A stretch of DNA of 64,000 nucleotides from Mycobacterium gastri (GTDB lineage: Bacteria > Actinomycetota > Actinomycetes > Mycobacteriales > Mycobacteriaceae). The notes beneath the pieces were generated by a model, which saw only the letters and a list, made by a program, of their open reading frames with translations, ran no database searches and was not told the origin of the DNA. Below are positions 24,244 through 32,608 of the stretch, piece after piece (the first letter of the stretch is position 1; every line of letters starts with the position of its first letter). The DNA lies in NCBI RefSeq assembly GCF_002102175.1, contig NZ_LQOX01000129.1:62001-126000 (forward strand), written 5' to 3'. A program made the position numbers and the translations under genes.

Positions 24244-25656
24244 TCAGCTCGGCTCGAATTCGATGGTTGCGACCCATTTGGTGTTGTGCACACCCGGCAG
24301 CGCGGGAACGATGATGCGGGCCGGATAGCCGTGGTCGAGTGGCAACTCCGCGCCGTTGACCCGCAGCGCCAGCAGCGCATCGGGATCGCTGATCTGGTTG
24401 GCCTGCAGGTGCGCCACACCGAATGCGCCGCGGCGCTGCAGCGACACCACTCGCGCCGAGCGTGGTGCCGCTACCCCGGCCATTCGGGCCAGGTCGGCCA
24501 GCCGAACCCCGGTCCAGGTCTGCACGGTCGACCAGCCTTCCACGCAGGCGATCGGCAGCCTGGCGGTGCGCTGCGGCAGTCTGGCCAGGGCGGCACGATC
24601 CAGCACCACCTCCGTCGGCCCGCCGCGCAGCACCAGCCGCCAGCTTTCGCCGACGCTGTCGGGCGAGATCCCGGCGGCTGCGGCGGTCTTGTTGACCGGG
24701 AAATCTCGACCCCGCCCGCGCGGCAAGAGCAGTGCCACGCCGCGCGCGGGCCCGCCGAGGGTCTGCCCGACGGTCAGCACCGCGATCAGCAGCACCCCGG
24801 AACCGACCAGGGCCAGGGCGCCGCGCCTGCTCACCGTCGGCTCGGCCGGGTCGGCGGCCACCAGCCCGTCGGGATCCGGCGGTTCGGGCCGGGTGTCGGT
24901 TACGTTGGTGCGCAGCACTTCTCGCATCGACAACGACCGAAACCCGGTGATCATGCGCGGAATCTTGAGCGCGATGTGCATCAGGAAGCCGGCGATGAAA
25001 ACCCAGGCCCCGAAATAGTGCCCGGTGTAGAAGCTGAACCCGAAGATGTAGTCGTACTGGATGTTGAGCACCCCGGTGACGATCTCGAACAGCACCGCGC
25101 CGACCAGCATCAACAACGACACCCGTTCCAGCAATTGGGCGATCGACCGCGCGGGCGGCCACACGAACAGTTTCGGGATCACCGACCACAGCTTGGCCAA
25201 CACCACCGGGATGATCAGCAGACCCAGCCCGACATGGACACCCTGGGTCAGCCGGTACAGCCACGACGGACGGGTGGGCCAGGCGAACCCGGGCAGCCGC
25301 AGCCAGCCGACGTCGCCGGGGATCGCCTGACCAAACTGCGGTGCATAGGCGATATAGGACAGCAGCCCGGTGATGACCACGATCGGCAACGTCACCAACA
25401 GCACCAGTCCGAACACCGAGGTCAGCCACGGTCCGCGCAACGGGCTCCGAAAACGGTTCAACCGGTGCGCACCTGGTGGTGGATGACGCTCCAGGGCGCG
25501 CCACAGGCCGGCGGGAAAGCCGACGGCACCGCCTACCCGGCCGCCAAGGTGGCGATCACCCGCCCGCCGATCAGCCGCACGCCGGTCAGGGTGAGACCCA
25601 CCCGCGCGGCCAGTGCGGCGGCGCTGTCCACGCCAACCGATGCCCATCGAAACCAC
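24244..25656 (-). CDS. Membrane cytochrome b561-type / sulfite-oxidase-fold molybdopterin oxidoreductase (Rv0218-like)
   Basis: About 470 aa. The N-terminal half has five or so hydrophobic spans with spaced His residues (GVHVGLGLLIIPVVLAKLW; GHYFGAWVFIAGFLMHIALK), suggesting a haem-b membrane anchor. The C-terminal half has a sulfite-oxidase Mo-binding fold with the Mo-coordinating Cys in LPIACVEGWSTVQTWTGV and HGYPARIIVPALPG. It probably transfers electrons between the quinone pool and an extracytoplasmic substrate. No ATG, GTG or TTG occurs in frame after 25647, so the N-terminus must overlap the methyltransferase gene by about 115-124 nt unless a rare start is used. Start uncertain. Confidence 0.82.
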   Translation of the reverse strand: MVSMGIGWRGQRRRTGRAGGSHPDRRAADRRAGDRHLGGRVGGAVGFPAGLWRALERHPPPGAHRLNRFRSPLRGPWLTSVFGLVLLVTLPIVVITGLLSYIAYAPQFGQAIPGDVGWLRLPGFAWPTRPSWLYRLTQGVHVGLGLLIIPVVLAKLWSVIPKLFVWPPARSIAQLLERVSLLMLVGAVLFEIVTGVLNIQYDYIFGFSFYTGHYFGAWVFIAGFLMHIALKIPRMITGFRSLSMREVLRTNVTDTRPEPPDPDGLVAADPAEPTVSRRGALALVGSGVLLIAVLTVGQTLGGPARGVALLLPRGRGRDFPVNKTAAAAGISPDSVGESWRLVLRGGPTEVVLDRAALARLPQRTARLPIACVEGWSTVQTWTGVRLADLARMAGVAAPRSARVVSLQRRGAFGVAHLQANQISDPDALLALRVNGAELPLDHGYPARIIVPALPGVHNTKWVATIEFEPS

Positions 25657-26264
25657 GGCCCGACCTCCCGCGCTGACTCTAGGCGAACCCAGCGTGCGAC
25701 GATACCGATGGCCTGCGCGTCAAACTCTGCCACGCAGCACCCGTCGTGGCACAACAATTCGGCGGCCCGGCCCAGGATCCGCAGCGGGTCCCCGCCGAGG
25801 CCGACATTTCCGTCAACCAGCAGGACCGTCTGCCAGCAGCCCATGCCGGGCAGCGGCTCGAACACATCGCCCACGATGGCCGGAGCGCCGCCCTGACCGG
25901 CCAGCCGGATCGCCGTCGCGGATCGGTCGATGCCAAGCGCGGGTATGCCCCGCTGCACCAGCCTTGCCACCAGGCGCGCGGGTCCGCAGCCCAATTCGAT
26001 GGTGGGCCCACTGCACAACTGCGCCACCGCCTCGTCGAAGGCCTCGTCGCAGAACTCGTCGCCGGGGGTGATCCGCCCGGCCGGATGACCGGTCAACCAC
26101 CGGTGGGTCGGCAGCAGACGCAGCTCGCCGTCGTCGTGACGGATCCAGCACGGTTCGCCGTCGAGCGCACGGTCGTACAGCTGCCCCAGCATTCCACGCC
26201 TCCCGCACCGGGCCCAATCGGGCCGAGCCGCAACGACCGCATCACGCGCCGGCAGGAACAGCAT
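25533..26264 (-). CDS. SAM-dependent methyltransferase-like protein
   Basis: A 243-aa protein with TIELGCGPARLVARL (motif I), LGIDRSATAIRL (strand 2), AIVGDVFEPLPG, and VLLVDGNVGLGGDP, a pattern found in class I methyltransferases usually encoded next to b561/molybdopterin genes. ATG 26264 is fixed by GGAGG 9 nt upstream. It overlaps the oxidoreductase N-terminus in another frame, so expression is coupled. Divergent from lipW. I do not recall it in the H37Rv interval. Confidence 0.82.
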   Translation of the reverse strand: MLFLPARDAVVAARPDWARCGRRGMLGQLYDRALDGEPCWIRHDDGELRLLPTHRWLTGHPAGRITPGDEFCDEAFDEAVAQLCSGPTIELGCGPARLVARLVQRGIPALGIDRSATAIRLAGQGGAPAIVGDVFEPLPGMGCWQTVLLVDGNVGLGGDPLRILGRAAELLCHDGCCVAEFDAQAIGIVARWVRLESAREVGPWFRWASVGVDSAAALAARVGLTLTGVRLIGGRVIATLAAG

Positions 26265-26410
26265 GCGCCAGCACCTCCATCGGTACCCGGTTCCGCGGTC
26301 GGCTACACCAGAGAATGCCAAGAGCGACGGATTGCCATGTCCGAACGGTCGGGAAGAACTCAGCGTTTGGCAGAAATTCCGCCGCCACGTCCCGCCCCGG
26401 CGACCGGGCA

Positions 26411-26416
26411 CATACT
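26411..26416 (+). promoter_or_regulatory. -10 hexamer CATACT for lipW
   Basis: CATACT ends 6 nt before GTG 26423 and there is no Shine-Dalgarno. The same hexamer and spacing occur before ilvD. Predicted leaderless start. Confidence 0.45.
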
Positions 26417-26422
26417 GGGTTG

Positions 26423-27331
26423 GTGCGCGCCAACGTTGATGACGTCCACCCGGATCTGCGCCGAACCGCCCGCTTCGCACCACGGCGACTGGTCGGCCCC
26501 CGGACGTTGCCGGTAATCCGGGCGCTGATCACCCTGACCAGCCGCGGGACGCCCAGCGATGTCGAGGTGATCACCCTGGACTCGGGTGCCGGCGTACGCC
26601 TCTACCGAGGCGTCGGCGTCACTGAGCCGACACCGGCACTGCTGTGGATCCACGGTGGCGGATATGTGCTGGGCAAGGCCGCGCAGGATGACCGGCTATG
26701 CCGCCAGTTCACCCGGACGCTGGGCATCACGGTCGCCTCGGTGGAATACCGGCTGGCACCTGAGCACCCCTACCCAGCGCCGCTGGAAGACTGCTACTCG
26801 GCGCTATGCTGGCTGGCCACGCTGCCCGCGGTGGACCCGGACCGGATCGCTATCGGCGGCGCCAGCGCGGGCGGCGGTCTTGCCGCGGCGCTGGCTCTGC
26901 TGGCGCGCGACCGCGGCGAAATCGCGCCGGCATTTCAGCTGTTGAGCTACCCGATGCTCGATGACCGCAGTTCCGGCAGGTCCGCGGGCCGCACCGACCG
27001 CCGCTATCGGTTGTGGGATGCCCGCGCCAATCGGTTCAGCTGGGCGGCGTATCTCGGTGACGCGGACCCCCGGGTGGCCGTCCCGGGCAGACGTGAGGAC
27101 CTGCGCGGCCTGGCGCCGGCGTGGATCGGCGTCGGCACCCACGACCTGTTTCACGACGAGGATCTCGACTATGCCCGACGTTTGGAAGACGCCGGGGTGC
27201 CCTGCCAGGTCGACCTGGTGTCGGGCGCGTTCCACGGCTTCGACCTGGTAGCACCGAAAGCCCCGGTGTCACAGCGATTCTTCACCACGCAGTGCGATGT
27301 GCTACGGGCGGCGGTGACGGCGGCGGGTTGA
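26423..27331 (+). CDS. lipW: HSL-family esterase LipW
   Basis: A 302-aa esterase of the hormone-sensitive-lipase family. HGGGY (77-81) forms the oxyanion hole, S148 lies in GGASAGGG, Asp in GTHDLFHDEDLD, and the catalytic His in SGAFHGFD. GTG 26423 gives the length expected for LipW (Rv0217c); upstream residues to 26315 show no conserved sequence. Convergent with the amidohydrolase (21 bp). Confidence 0.92.
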   Translation: MRANVDDVHPDLRRTARFAPRRLVGPRTLPVIRALITLTSRGTPSDVEVITLDSGAGVRLYRGVGVTEPTPALLWIHGGGYVLGKAAQDDRLCRQFTRTLGITVASVEYRLAPEHPYPAPLEDCYSALCWLATLPAVDPDRIAIGGASAGGGLAAALALLARDRGEIAPAFQLLSYPMLDDRSSGRSAGRTDRRYRLWDARANRFSWAAYLGDADPRVAVPGRREDLRGLAPAWIGVGTHDLFHDEDLDYARRLEDAGVPCQVDLVSGAFHGFDLVAPKAPVSQRFFTTQCDVLRAAVTAAG

Positions 27332-27352
27332 TCCGCGAACGTCACGCCACGC

Positions 27353-28669
27353 TCACGGGCAATCCGGGCTGCTGGTGTAGGCGATCTCGCCGCCGATGAT
27401 GGTTGCGGTCACCAGGGCGGCGTCCAGTGCAGTCAACACCATCGAGGGCGGCTGCGAAAGCATGCACAGGTCGCCAGGTTGCCCCGCCGCAACCGTGCGT
27501 GCCCGCCCGGGCTCATCCGGATGGCCCAGAAACATCGTCAAGGCCGTTCGCGCCGGGACGCATTCATCGGGGTTGAGCACCGCCCCGCCTGATGTCGCGC
27601 GATGCACCGCAGCGCGGATGGCTCCCCACGGGTCACCGTGACCGAACGGCGCATCGGTCGACAGTGCCACCGGCACTTGCGCTTTCAGCAGCGAGGCGAC
27701 TCGCCAGAGCTGATGATGTTCGACGGCCGGGATCTCGGCAAGGTACTGATCACCGCGCTCGGCAACGAAATTCGGCTGCGTCACCACGGTCACCCCGAGA
27801 TCGCGCAGGTCGGCTACATTGTCGTCGGGCACCACGGCGGCGTGCTCGATCCGATCGAGCGGATGGCTGCCGGCGGCGCGCAGCGCCGCGATGGTCACCA
27901 CCAGCTGAGCCGCGGTCACGCAGTGCACGGCCACCGGGCGGCCGGCCTGGTGGCGCTCGGCGATCCAGGCCGTCAGGGCGTCCAGATCCAGCCGGTCGTC
28001 GTGCAGGATCTTCTTGCCCGGCGCTAAAAATCGCAGCCGGGGCCGGAATTGGCCGCGGTGATGCGCCGCCAGCAGCGAGTCCATGTCGTCGGCACCGAGA
28101 TCCGGGGTGGCGTCGGTGACTCCGGTGACGCCCATCGAGGTGAGCCGGTCGCTCAGCCGCGCAAGGTCAGGTTCGCGGCGTGGCAACCCGTCCGACCAGC
28201 CGGAATCGGCGCTGGGCAGCCGACCATCGGGGTGGCCGGCCAGGCCGACGCGGGCCAGTGCCGCGGAGTTGAGGATCCACAGGGCCCCACTGCGATGCTG
28301 GATGCGCAGCGGAATATCGGGCACCAGCGCATCGAGCGCGTCGCGGTCCAACCGGCCGGCGACGGACTCGTGATAGCCGATCGCGCGGATCCACCCGTCG
28401 GAGCTCGGCCTGGCCCGCGAAAGAGACTGGGCCAGAGTATCTTTGGCGTAAACGGCGGGTGGCCCGACGAGCAGCGAATCCAGAGCCGCGGCCGTCGAGC
28501 GCAGGTGCACATGGTGGTCGTGCAGGCCGGGCAGCACCGTCCCGCCGGCTGCGTCGAGCACCCGTTCGCCCGGCGCCGCGACCAGGCCGTCGCCGACCTC
28601 GTCGATCAAGGCGCCGACCCGGATGTCGGCTCTGGTTCCGTCCAGTAAGGTGGTCCGCCGAATCAGCAT
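27353..28669 (-). CDS. Amidohydrolase family protein (YtcJ-like)
   Basis: A 438-aa metal-dependent hydrolase. VLPGLHDHHVHL carries the first metal-binding H-x-H. AVHCVTAAQL and IEHAAVV supply further His, and LSTDAPFGHGDPWGAI the Asp near the end, as in the Amidohydro_3 family. The substrate is unknown. Its start overlaps the end of the CaiB-type transferase by 7 nt, so the two are an operon. Not recalled between lipW and Rv0216 in H37Rv. Confidence 0.85.
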   Translation of the reverse strand: MLIRRTTLLDGTRADIRVGALIDEVGDGLVAAPGERVLDAAGGTVLPGLHDHHVHLRSTAAALDSLLVGPPAVYAKDTLAQSLSRARPSSDGWIRAIGYHESVAGRLDRDALDALVPDIPLRIQHRSGALWILNSAALARVGLAGHPDGRLPSADSGWSDGLPRREPDLARLSDRLTSMGVTGVTDATPDLGADDMDSLLAAHHRGQFRPRLRFLAPGKKILHDDRLDLDALTAWIAERHQAGRPVAVHCVTAAQLVVTIAALRAAGSHPLDRIEHAAVVPDDNVADLRDLGVTVVTQPNFVAERGDQYLAEIPAVEHHQLWRVASLLKAQVPVALSTDAPFGHGDPWGAIRAAVHRATSGGAVLNPDECVPARTALTMFLGHPDEPGRARTVAAGQPGDLCMLSQPPSMVLTALDAALVTATIIGGEIAYTSSPDCP

Positions 28670-29820
28670 GGCAGCGCGCGTCTTTCACCGACGAGACGGC
28701 GCACGGCGTCGTTGTCGGCGCCGAGTTCGGCGGCAGCCCTGCACGGCGGTGGCGGCGACGGAGGCGAAGCCGGGTACGCCGATGCCGATGCCGTCAGTGG
28801 TAGCGCCGCATAGCTGGCGGCGACGGATGCCAGCGATACGTCGATGAGGTCGCCGCCGCCGCGCCCCAGCGATTCGGTGATCGCCTGGCTTGCCTCGATC
28901 CCGGCCAGCGGGTCGGCGATGGCGTCACCGCAGAACACCGGCCCGTCCGTGGCGGATCCGACCAGGCCACCGGCCACCGCGGCGTCGTCACCGAAGGCCG
29001 GGCGTCCGAGCTGGTCGCCATAGCCGGTGACGCGCAACCAGATTCGCCCGGGCCGCGGGGCAATGTGGTCGGGCCCGAGCCGGCGTCGCGCCAACGCGGC
29101 GGGCCGCGAACCCTCGATCACGATGTCCGCGATGGTCAGCAGCTGCCGCAGCTCGTCGGCCTGTACGTCGAAATCGAGGCAGTACGACAGCTTTTCACCG
29201 TTGATCCAGTCGAAGAAGGAGCGGTCGCCGGCTCGGGTGCCGTCGGGGCGGCGCGGGCTTTCGATTTTCACGACGGTCGCGCCCGCTCGGGCCAGCAGGC
29301 GCCCGCAGAGCGGACCGGCCCACATCGACGACAGGTCGGCGACGAGCAGGCCGGCCGGGCCGCGCACCGCTGCGCGCGGCCCGACGCGACGAATCCGCGG
29401 CGGTGCCACCGTTGCCTCGCCGAGTGCCGCGGCGGGGATGTCGAGGAGCTGGGTTCGCTCGAGGATCGTGGACACGCACGACGTCGCGGCCCACCGCTGA
29501 ATGGCGGGCCAGGGATCTTCGGGCAGCCGATCGACCTGCAGCAGCGCGGGAACGGCGGCGACGTCGTCGGGGCGCGACAAAGTGATCGCGAGCCAGCCGT
29601 CGGCGGCGGCGAGCAACCGGGTGGCTCCGCCGGCCGACACCCGGCCCCGGCGGGTCAGGCCCAGCAACCCGGCCCGCCCGGTCAGCAGCGTGGCCGCATC
29701 GGCGGTGACCGTCTCGGCGCGGCTCAGCACGTTGGCGCGGGAGAAGTCGGGCGGCCCGCCGGGCAGACCGGTCAAGTAGGCCAGCCCGCTACTCCCCCAC
29801 GTGGCCTGGGTGCAGCTCAC
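28663..29820 (-). CDS. CaiB/BaiF family CoA transferase
   Basis: A 385-aa family III CoA-transferase. The core VADLSSMWAGPLCGRLLARAG and VVKIESPRRPDG are characteristic, with GDRSFFDWINGEKLSYCLDF after it. It is preceded by about 140 less-conserved residues, giving a permuted look compared with classical CaiB, where that motif is N-terminal. The catalytic Asp cannot be fixed with confidence. The GTG start has a leaderless -10. It would move CoA between acids before or after the amidohydrolase step. Confidence 0.8.
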   Translation of the reverse strand: MSCTQATWGSSGLAYLTGLPGGPPDFSRANVLSRAETVTADAATLLTGRAGLLGLTRRGRVSAGGATRLLAAADGWLAITLSRPDDVAAVPALLQVDRLPEDPWPAIQRWAATSCVSTILERTQLLDIPAAALGEATVAPPRIRRVGPRAAVRGPAGLLVADLSSMWAGPLCGRLLARAGATVVKIESPRRPDGTRAGDRSFFDWINGEKLSYCLDFDVQADELRQLLTIADIVIEGSRPAALARRRLGPDHIAPRPGRIWLRVTGYGDQLGRPAFGDDAAVAGGLVGSATDGPVFCGDAIADPLAGIEASQAITESLGRGGGDLIDVSLASVAASYAALPLTASASAYPASPPSPPPPCRAAAELGADNDAVRRLVGERRALPC

Positions 29821-29827
29821 CCAGCCG

Positions 29828-29833
29828 AGCGTA
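29828..29833 (-). promoter_or_regulatory. -10 hexamer TACGCT, leaderless promoter of the CoA-transferase operon
   Basis: On the minus strand TACGCT ends 7 nt before GTG 29820, with no Shine-Dalgarno. It is the same hexamer as for lipC. Confidence 0.5.
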
Positions 29834-29849
29834 ATGCTCGCGCGGCGGC

Positions 29850-30854
29850 TCAGAACTGCAGCGCGGTGAAGCGCCAGTCCAGCACCTGCCGGTTGGGCTC
29901 GGCTGCGTCGCTGACGGCGTAGACCAGCGACCGCAGCCCCAGCACGCCGCCGTTCCCGGCGGGCTGGGCGGACTCGACGTGCAGCTCGCTGTAGAGGGTG
30001 TCGCCCTCGCGGACCGGCCCGGTGTGGTCGCAGTGTTCCCAGCCCAGCACCGTCACCAGGTTCGGCAGCAATCGGCAGGCCTGCGCGAACGCCAGCCCGA
30101 TGGTGTGTCCGCCGTAGACCAGACGTTGTCCGCCGACACGCGAATCATGGTGTGTCGCTGCGATATTCATGGTGAGCCGGGCCAGCTCGGGGGCGCTGCT
30201 GACCAGGTCGGCGGTGCTGTGCAGGACCGAACCCGCAATGCCGGCGTCGAAGTGCGGACCGGGCACCCGCCGACGGAACACCTCGGCGTCCCAGCCGCTG
30301 GTGGGGTCGGCGGCGGGTCCGGTCACGCCGGCGCCGATGGTGGACAAGTCATCGTCGGGGGTGCCGTCAGGCCGCCAATTCGGGCCGGCCGGCAGCATGG
30401 CGCACCGGTAGAAGTCGAGTACCAACCGATCGGCCTGGTCGACGGTCGTCATCCGCAGCGCCGCCAGTCCGGTTGGGGCGCGGCCCGGTTTGGCCGTGTT
30501 GGCGCGTAACCCGACCACTTCGGTGCGGGTGTAGACGGTGTCGCCGATCACCGGGAATCGGTGAAACGTCAGCCCGCGGTAGAACAGGTTGGCTTTGACC
30601 CGCTGAGTCACCAGGGTCGACTGCCCGATCGCCACGTTGCAGACCAGGCCCGGGTGCGCCAGCGGGCCTGCCTCGCCGGTCACCGCCGCGCACAGCTCCG
30701 CATCCAGGGCCAGCCGCAGCCGGTCGCCCACGATCGCCTGATGGGCCGCGGCCAGCCCCGACGACAGCGTCATCGCCGACGCCCAGTCGAATGTCTGGCC
30801 TATCGAGAGGTCGTCGAAGAAGGGCCCGCCCTGGCGGGTGTCCGCGTATGTCAC
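29850..30854 (-). CDS. Double hot-dog MaoC-like hydratase (Rv0216-like)
   Basis: A 334-aa protein with two hot-dog halves. It has the N-terminal GPFFDDLSIGQTFDWASAMT, then FHRFPVIGDTVYTRTEVVG, and the second-half YGGHTIGLAFAQACRLLPN plus GDTLYSELHVES. Rv0216 is a structurally characterised R-hydratase-like double hot-dog protein. GTG 30854 is chosen; sequence upstream of it in frame is antisense to fadE3. Only 39 bp separate it from the divergent fadE3 start, so the promoters must overlap. Confidence 0.88.
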   Translation of the reverse strand: MTYADTRQGGPFFDDLSIGQTFDWASAMTLSSGLAAAHQAIVGDRLRLALDAELCAAVTGEAGPLAHPGLVCNVAIGQSTLVTQRVKANLFYRGLTFHRFPVIGDTVYTRTEVVGLRANTAKPGRAPTGLAALRMTTVDQADRLVLDFYRCAMLPAGPNWRPDGTPDDDLSTIGAGVTGPAADPTSGWDAEVFRRRVPGPHFDAGIAGSVLHSTADLVSSAPELARLTMNIAATHHDSRVGGQRLVYGGHTIGLAFAQACRLLPNLVTVLGWEHCDHTGPVREGDTLYSELHVESAQPAGNGGVLGLRSLVYAVSDAAEPNRQVLDWRFTALQF

Positions 30855-30893
30855 AACGCCACATGCTGGCAGCCGGTCGAAGCGAGGGTCAAT

Positions 30894-32081
30894 ATGACAC
30901 GGGTGAGCAATGAGCGCAACCACGACCTCAACAACGAAGAAGCGATGCTGGTCGACACCGTGCGGGCCTTCATCGACCGCGAGGTGAAACCGAGCGTCCG
31001 CGAGATGGAGCACGCCAACGCCTACCCCGAGGCGTGGATCGAGCAGATGAAGCGGATCGGCATCTTCGGACTGGCTGTTCCGGAAGAGTACGGCGGGTCG
31101 CCGGTGTCGATGCCGTGCTATGTGCAGGTCACCCAGGAGCTGGCCCGGGGCTGGATGAGCCTGGCCGGGGCGATGGGCGGGCACACCGTGGTGGCCAAGC
31201 TGCTGACGCTGTTCGGCACCGAAGACCAGAAGACGGCGTATCTGCCGGCGATGGCCACCGGCGAGCTGCGGGCCACCATGGCGCTCACCGAGCCCGGCGG
31301 CGGCTCCGACCTGCAGAACATCTCGACCACCGCGCTGCCAGATGCCGCCCAGGGCTCCGGCGGGTTGCGGATCAACGGCGCCAAGACCTGGATCACTAAC
31401 GCCCGCCGCTCCGGGCTGATCGCGTTGCTGTGCAAGACCGATCCCAATGCCCTACCGCGCCATAAGGGAATCTCGATCGTGCTGGTCGAGCCCGGACCGG
31501 GCCTGACGGTGTCCCGGGACCTGCCCAAGTTGGGCTACAAGGGCGTCGAGTCTTGCGAGCTGTCCTTCGACGACTACCGGGCGCCGGTGTCGGCAGTTCT
31601 GGGAAACCGTATGGGGGAAGGCTTTTCGCAGATGATGAAGGGCCTCGAAACGGGCCGCATCCAGGTGGCGGCCCGTGCCCTGGGGGTGGCGACCGCGGCA
31701 CTGGAAGACGCGCTCGCCTATGCCCAGCAGCGGGAGAGTTTCGGTCGGCCGATTTGGCAGCATCAGGCAGTCGGCAACTATCTGGCCGACATGGCAACCA
31801 AACTCACCGCCGCGCGCCAACTGACCCGCTACGCCGCCGAGCGCTACGACAGCGGCCAGCGCTGCGACATGGAGGCCGGAATGGCGAAGCTGTTCGCCTC
31901 CGAGGTGGCGATGGAGATCGCCCTGAACGCGGTGCGCATTCACGGCGGCTACGGCTACTCAACCGAATACGACGTCGAACGGTATTTCCGCGATGCGCCC
32001 CTGATGATCGTCGGCGAAGGCACCAACGAGATCCAACGCAACGTGATCGCCGGACAACTGGTGGCCCGGGGCGGTATCTAG
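30894..32081 (+). CDS. fadE3: Acyl-CoA dehydrogenase FadE3
   Basis: A 395-aa flavin acyl-CoA dehydrogenase, first step of beta-oxidation or side-chain oxidation. It shows FGLAVPEEYGG, MALTEPGGGSDL (FAD/substrate loop), the FAD-binding INGAKTWITNA, and near the C-terminus IHGGYGYSTEYDVERYFRDA and GEGTNEIQRN, where the catalytic Glu is expected. ATG 30894 follows GCGAGGG by about 5 nt; GTG 30903 is possible. Divergent from the Rv0216-like gene. Confidence 0.9.
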   Translation: MTRVSNERNHDLNNEEAMLVDTVRAFIDREVKPSVREMEHANAYPEAWIEQMKRIGIFGLAVPEEYGGSPVSMPCYVQVTQELARGWMSLAGAMGGHTVVAKLLTLFGTEDQKTAYLPAMATGELRATMALTEPGGGSDLQNISTTALPDAAQGSGGLRINGAKTWITNARRSGLIALLCKTDPNALPRHKGISIVLVEPGPGLTVSRDLPKLGYKGVESCELSFDDYRAPVSAVLGNRMGEGFSQMMKGLETGRIQVAARALGVATAALEDALAYAQQRESFGRPIWQHQAVGNYLADMATKLTAARQLTRYAAERYDSGQRCDMEAGMAKLFASEVAMEIALNAVRIHGGYGYSTEYDVERYFRDAPLMIVGEGTNEIQRNVIAGQLVARGGI

Positions 32082-32162
32082 CCGGTACCCGGCCGGTTCA
32101 TGCTGTATATTTGCCTGACTTCGCCCAGGGAACCCAAGGGTAGGCACCACAGGAGGGCAGCC

Positions 32163-32570
32163 ATGAGTTATCCGCCAGGGCCGTATGGAGGTTCCCCGGA
32201 GTGGCAGGGCCAGCAGCCGGGTTGGCAGGGGCAGCAACCGCAACCGGGTTGGCCGGCCCCGCAACCCGGCTACGCACAAGAGCCGGACAACTACCTCGTC
32301 TGGGCGATTCTGGCCACGGTTTTGTGCTGCCTCCCGTTCGGGATCGTGTCGATCGTGTACTCCACCAAGGTCTCCGGGCTGTGGGCACAGGGACGCTACG
32401 CCGAGGCGCAGGCCGCGTCCGCCAACGCCAAGAAGTGGGCCATCATCAGTGCCATCGTTGGAGCGGTCATCGGTGTCATCGTCGGGGTGATTTACGTGAT
32501 CCTGATTGCGGTGGCCGTGTCGGTCGATCACAATTTGCCCTCCACTGTCACCACCTATTCCGGTTACTGA
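32163..32570 (+). CDS. CD225/dispanin-like small membrane protein
   Basis: A 135-aa protein. The N-terminal 40 residues are Pro/Gln/Gly-rich (QQPGWQGQQPQPGW). A membrane segment (LVWAILATVLCCLPFGIVSI) is followed by VYSTKVSGLWAQGRYAEA, the CD225 signature, then a second span. Such proteins resemble eukaryotic IFITM proteins; the bacterial role is unknown. ATG 32163 has AGGAGGG 6 nt upstream. It lies alone, downstream of fadE3 and convergent with the crotonase. Confidence 0.82.
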   Translation: MSYPPGPYGGSPEWQGQQPGWQGQQPQPGWPAPQPGYAQEPDNYLVWAILATVLCCLPFGIVSIVYSTKVSGLWAQGRYAEAQAASANAKKWAIISAIVGAVIGVIVGVIYVILIAVAVSVDHNLPSTVTTYSGY

Positions 32571-32608
32571 CCGAGGCGTTCCAACGTTGCGCGCCAGCAG
32601 GTCTGGGC

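Noticed and set aside
24286..25896. A 536-codon plus-strand frame opposite the Mo-oxidoreductase
   Set aside because: Antisense shadow; the minus strand has the Mo-cofactor and haem-anchor features.
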